The notes below the pieces were generated by a model, which saw nothing but the letters and a program-made list of their open reading frames with translations, was not told the origin of the DNA and ran no database searches. Both the position numbers and the translations under genes were made by a program. 60,925 nt of DNA from Phoronis australis (lineage: Eukaryota > Phoronida > Phoronidae), in the NCBI GenBank assembly GCA_002633005.1, contig NMRA01000229.1, positions 332,698-393,622 on the forward strand, given 5' to 3'. Of the stretch, positions 56,549 through 60,925 are shown one piece after another (the stretch's first letter is position 1; each line of letters starts with the position of its first letter).

Positions 56549-57116
56549 TAGTGAAAAGTATAAGAGCATGTACAGGTTCAGAGCACAACCGGTTATACAG
56601 TAAAATTTCTGTAAGAACACAACATTTTCATCTTAAAGGCATTGTCCACCTCCGTGGGAGCTTCACGAGAGTCAGTTACGTTTCATCACGCCTGTTCAAT
56701 ATCAACCCGTGAAATTACAATGTACATATATTTTTAATCCTCCATAAAAGACGAATCAGAAACTGTACTTAGGAACATCAGATAAGTATTCTGAAAGTTA
56801 TTTTTTGTGACATGTTTTGAACATGTTTTTTTTTTCAACACATGGATGGAATCGCATGAAAAATTGTGCATTTGTCATAGGCACTATAGTCGAGGTAATG
56901 GTGTCAAAAGAAATTTTTACAAAATGGTCACGTGGCTCAGAACAAAGGCTTGAAATGTTAGTGCATAGATTCAGGTTCGTCTGCCATTGAGTAATCAGAA
57001 AACATACTTCTTTGGGTTAATACTGAATTAATAAAGGTATTTGATAAAACGTGGGTGGCGCCCACGAAGGTTGACAATACCCTTAGTCAGTTGGGTGTCG
57101 TGGTATAATCAACAAT

Positions 57117-58829
57117 TTAAAGGAGAATACCACCCGATTTAAATAGTCTTTTTTACCGTCTTAATCGGTCTATATCCACATCGTCTCTTCTACTGTCGAC
57201 CTCACCTTGCCGAGAGGTGTCGCGTTAACCTGTGAGGAAGGTGAGAAACGACGGAGCGACGTCAGTGGTTCGTCTGCAGAGTGAATGCCGCTAAATTGCG
57301 GTGCATCGTTCCCGCTTGTCCAAACTATGAAGCTGCGAAGAAACCAAGTATATCGTGTTTTTGACTTCCTCGAGAGCCTGAAAGGCTTAGGAAGTGAAGA
57401 CTGAAAGGTACGATGTTAATCATAAGTATGAGGCCGTGAAACTTCTCCGTGTCTCTGCCCAGCATTTCGTCGACAGTGAGTTCTCTGACTGATTCCGGCT
57501 TACCAAAGAACTATCCATACGTTCCGTTGGCAGTATATGTTCATGGCGCCTCTCTAGTATTTCTTGATCAGTGTATTCCGGTTCGAACTGATAGCCTGTG
57601 AAACTTTACGATCCGACCCGTGAAGTCTTCGTCGGATGGGCTCTTGACTAAGTCGGGATTGGGGGCGGGCGAGTTGCCATGTAGACGTTTATTATTCTGC
57701 GTTCTGTTTCAAAGTGAATTATTATCATCCAAAGCAATGCTTATATCAAACTGAAACAAAGTTTGCCTCATTAGATACAGTTTGTAATGGCTTTGCAGTA
57801 TTTGTGAGTGCAAATTTTGAGAAGCCAGCAATGAATAAACAACTGCGTTACCGGCTTTTGATGCCGGCAATAAAGGTAATTGACCGGGCACCGAGGCCGT
57901 GTGAGCGCATGCTAATTCAGTGTTTGCTGACAGAATGTTGTGAAACAAATACTCGACTTTATCTGCTATGGTCACATATTAGGGGAATCGTTATTTAGAA
58001 ATACAAAAACATTGTTCAAATCATTGTTATTTTACAACCTTTGCCCTGACCGTCTGTGGAAGGGGAACTCGACTTCGCGGCCCCCGCCAAGTAAGCAGAT
58101 TTTCAGTTTTGTGGCCAATTCACATAAATACTTACGTGCACATTATATCTTTGGCTCACTATTACAGCCTTTTCGTGACTGGACGCATAGTTTCCAACTC
58201 AAGCTCCTTTATGTTCGTGCCAGTTCCGGCGGCCGCCACGGGCCTGATCGGTTCCGAGCCACTGTCCGGGATAACGAGTCAGTCCGGCCGCAACGGGCCT
58301 GATCTGGTTCCAAGCTACTGGCCGGGATAAAAATTGTTTTGTGTGTTTAGAACTCAAAAAACCACAAGTCTAAACAACACAGATCTAGGTTCTCCAATCT
58401 GCATTTCACGGAAGAATACTTCGAATTTATCTCCGAACACAGCCCAAACTCCTGCTACGGACCTTGTTACTGAATTGACCTGCCGAACTGTGTAGGCTAC
58501 GTTGTGTCCAAATACCGATAAAGCCGTAACAGCGAAATAAAACAACACGTTTTTATTAGAGCTCGGTGTATTTTTAAGGGTTTTACATCGAAGTTTGATG
58601 ATTTATTGGTGTTAAACGATGAATTCAAGCGATAGGCTGACACCAGTAACCCGTGTTGTGAACTGCTGAAGAGACTGCGTGTGAAACCAATGGTGTCATT
58701 GAATAATTGCAGCACCTTAGTCTGCCGTCAGGAGTCATGTAACGCAACTGAACGTGCCGTTATCGAGTAAAACTACTCGATCTCAATTGATACAAAATCG
58801 GTTGTTTTTTGGGTGGCATTCTCCTTTAA
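57117..58829 (+). mobile_element. TTAA-flanked THAP transposon (Kolobok-like), copy 2
   Basis: TTAA at 57117-57120 and 58826-58829, termini AGGAGAATACCACCC and GGGTGGCATTCTCCT. Opposite orientation to 13158-14831 and similar at both ends and internally. Plus-strand THAP traces: CIVPACPNYEAAKKPS from about 57,303 and RVSAQHFVDSEFSD near 57,455, with stops between. CCGGCCGCAACGGGCC blocks near 58,290 match copy 1. Non-functional. Confidence 0.75.
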
Positions 58830-59325
58830 GCTTTCATTTTATATATACTGTCGGTAGTTGATGGCAAACAATCCATCCATCCTTTCCATGGGTCATTATA
58901 TTCCATAAATAATAGTTTTTCTTTATGTTGAATTAGTTTCTTGATTTTTTAAATAAACAACAGAGGCGGTTCTACGACGGATACCATAATCGCGGGGGGC
59001 AACATGTTGCCTCGGGGAATTGGGAAAAACGCGAGTGTATGTACCCAGGCGGCCCGAAAGTTGCTGGGGCCGGAGATGCGGACCTTGTGTTCAGAAAATG
59101 CATCGGTGGACTAAAAATAAAAAGACGGGAACACGATTCCGCCTTCATCTGGGGTGTGAGCCCCCCTCATCCGTTACCGGTCCAAGTTACTGAACTCAAT
59201 ATTTCCTCACGCTGTTGTTGTTTCATTTCCCTTTCGGAAGCCAAAGAGGGGGGAGGTGGACGGGCCCCCTGGCTCCCCCTCCAAATCCGTCTAAGTTCAT
59301 CACTGTTTTCTTGATGAGGCCGAGA
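58830..59325. other. No gene seen
   Basis: Includes a 91-codon frame (59039-59314) rich in Gly/Pro/Ser with no recognised domain; GC-rich low complexity near 59,250. Confidence 0.5.
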
Positions 59326-59347
59326 ACTTATTGAACGACCCTCGTTT
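59326..59347. repeat. Possible isolated mariner terminus
   Basis: ACTTATTGAACGACCCTCGT resembles the 3' end of the decayed mariner (ACATATTGAACCACCCTCGT at about 54,207). No transposase sequence lies next to it. Confidence 0.4.
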
Positions 59348-60056
59348 GTCTACAGTCCAGATACATGTATAATGCTTCGCGATTTCTGGGTTTGTCATAG
59401 TTCTCCTTGCATGTTCTGTGTAATTCTTCAAACAATACATGTATATATACACATATCACCTCATAGGTGATGGCGATTTCCGTAAGCTCCACGCACAGGA
59501 GACGGTGTACTGAAATTTTCTTTCTCAATGATGCAGTGGTGGGCAGGTGACCCCGGTCCCGTGGGTCAGGCAACATATGACAGGCCCACAAACAACATTT
59601 TCAAGGTAGAGTTCGAATTGCACATTTTCTTTTAGGGGAGACCGAATTTCAAAGATTCGGATCTTAATTGCCAGCGGATGCGTTTCTTCCCTAGTTAGCC
59701 AGATGCCCATTTCAGCCAGACGACGTCAGTTAACATTTTTGAGCTTCATTTGTTTGGTTCCTGGTCAACCCCTTGCATTTTCGCTTGCTAACACGTTCAC
59801 ATAGAGTTCACTGCGGTGTAGGCCTACGCTGAGGTCAAACTATGATATTGTATCTTGGAGGGGTATCTAGTTGAGTGACGTTTGGCGCGTGAGTTCAAAA
59901 ACACTACACCAGTGAACGGGTCGAGGCGTATACTGAGCAATGGGCAAATAGTGATTTTGAGTATGAGTCGAGTCTGAGTACGGAGAATGAAGACCGGGCC
60001 CAGGTTTTGACTTTAATGCCTGTTGCGCTGACAATATAACACGTGAGGACGATGGG

Positions 60057-60057
<1 letters not shown>

Positions 60058-60106
<49 letters not shown>

Positions 60107-60107
60107 T
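60058..60107. repeat. (AT)n microsatellite
   Basis: About 24 uninterrupted AT units. Confidence 0.97.
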
Positions 60108-60544
60108 AAGAGAACTATACAGATCCGGGGCACTTTTATATATGAGACCTTTACTGTGGGGTTGCGAAAAATTGTGGGGTATATATAATGCCCCACAATT
60201 TCAGACCTATCAGAAACTGTTATTTGGTATGCTCAGTGCCTCCACGTGTATTCTCTCAACAACTTGGTTTCATCACAACATCCTATATATAACTCTGTGC
60301 AGTCTCTCCCAAAAGATGTCACTGTTATTATGAGTGTCCTGCTACAGAGTGCCATATGTGACCTACATTGGTATATTGTTATGTAATGGCCATGGAGGAT
60401 ATTAAGTTACTTGACCTTCCACTGCAACAAGCGTCTGAGGTTTTGATTTTAGTGTTAATAGAGATGGGGTTGGACATCCTTTTAGAGTTTGAGTGGAGAC
60501 AAGTTTTATTTCGTTTTATCTGAAACAAGAATGTTTGTGTGGAA

Positions 60545-60596
60545 GATGGTACATCCCAGATCTAAGTCTATGGTACATCCGAGATCTAAGGCTATG
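60545..60596. repeat. Two-copy 24-bp tandem repeat
   Basis: TGGTACATCCCAGATCTAAG / TGGTACATCCGAGATCTAAG, each followed by KCTA, then TGG. Too short to classify. Confidence 0.8.
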
Positions 60597-60925
60597 GTAA
60601 GTCTTTCAAATTCCTATAATATTTTGATTATAAAAGTAATTGCAATGTCATGTATCAGAGTGGTGATTATGGATGGCTAACATGCTTTTAATAGAGTCCT
60701 AGGAACTATTTCTAATGCAGAAGATGCGACCAAATACTCGCATCTGTCCCTCCTAAAATATTTCAAAATCTAACCACCCCCTTAGTATTATGAGCTGAGT
60801 AATTGCACTTCGTAAGATTTTTCAGATTCACTGCGAAATGGTGCCTTTTCTGAGAGAATTCCTTACAAATGGGTGTCCTTTCAGTACCGATTTTCCTAAG
60901 AAAAACGTCCATTTTGTGGACTGCA

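Noticed and set aside
59867-60333. Ile/Tyr-repeat open frames
   Set aside because: Translation of the AT microsatellite.

Overview
The window reads as nuclear DNA of an animal, probably a marine invertebrate. Coding exons are short and separated by long introns with GT-AG borders and matching reading phases, and coding density is low. Relics of many metazoan transposon classes are present: mariner, Harbinger, a THAP-type TTAA element, LINEs, a tRNA-derived SINE and several hairpin MITEs. The words ACATGTAC/TACATGTA and TAGGCCTA recur throughout. I cannot separate lancelet, hemichordate, echinoderm and mollusc from sequence alone.

Layout. (1) 1-19,268, minus strand: two tandem paralogous genes for an unrecognised cysteine-rich, probably secreted protein. 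Each has three exons of 297-379 bp, and each exon encodes one ~100-residue domain (CxC at the start, CC at the end). Gene B is cut by the window start (exons at 6898-6596, 6103-5789 and 258-1). Gene A is 19268-18972, 17683-17369 and 12943-12565, with its stop codon. Neither upstream signal-peptide exon was found. The introns and spacer hold repeats: a 516-bp direct repeat, a TTAA transposon, a LINE fragment and a SINE. (2) 9.0-26.7 kb also contains three pairs of near-identical 0.8-1.4 kb direct duplications, each associated with a single N (10451, 21253, 24316). They look like unmerged haplotypes at contig joins. (3) 26.7-31 kb: repeats and a LINE 3' fragment, with one weak candidate exon. 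(4) 31,206-43,847, plus strand: nine phase-compatible exons of an unrecognised gene (about 542 residues visible) ending in a coiled-coil, Q/K-rich C terminus and a poly(A) signal. Two further exons (44,485-44,625 and 47,586-47,707) form an alternative 3' end or a second small gene. (5) 48-61 kb: no host gene recognised; a minisatellite, microsatellites, a decayed mariner, a LINE tail, convergent Harbinger-type exons and a second copy of the TTAA/THAP element in inverted orientation.

The two gene groups show no evident functional link. All gene calls rest on reading-frame continuity, splice-site phase and within-window homology; no database search was possible.
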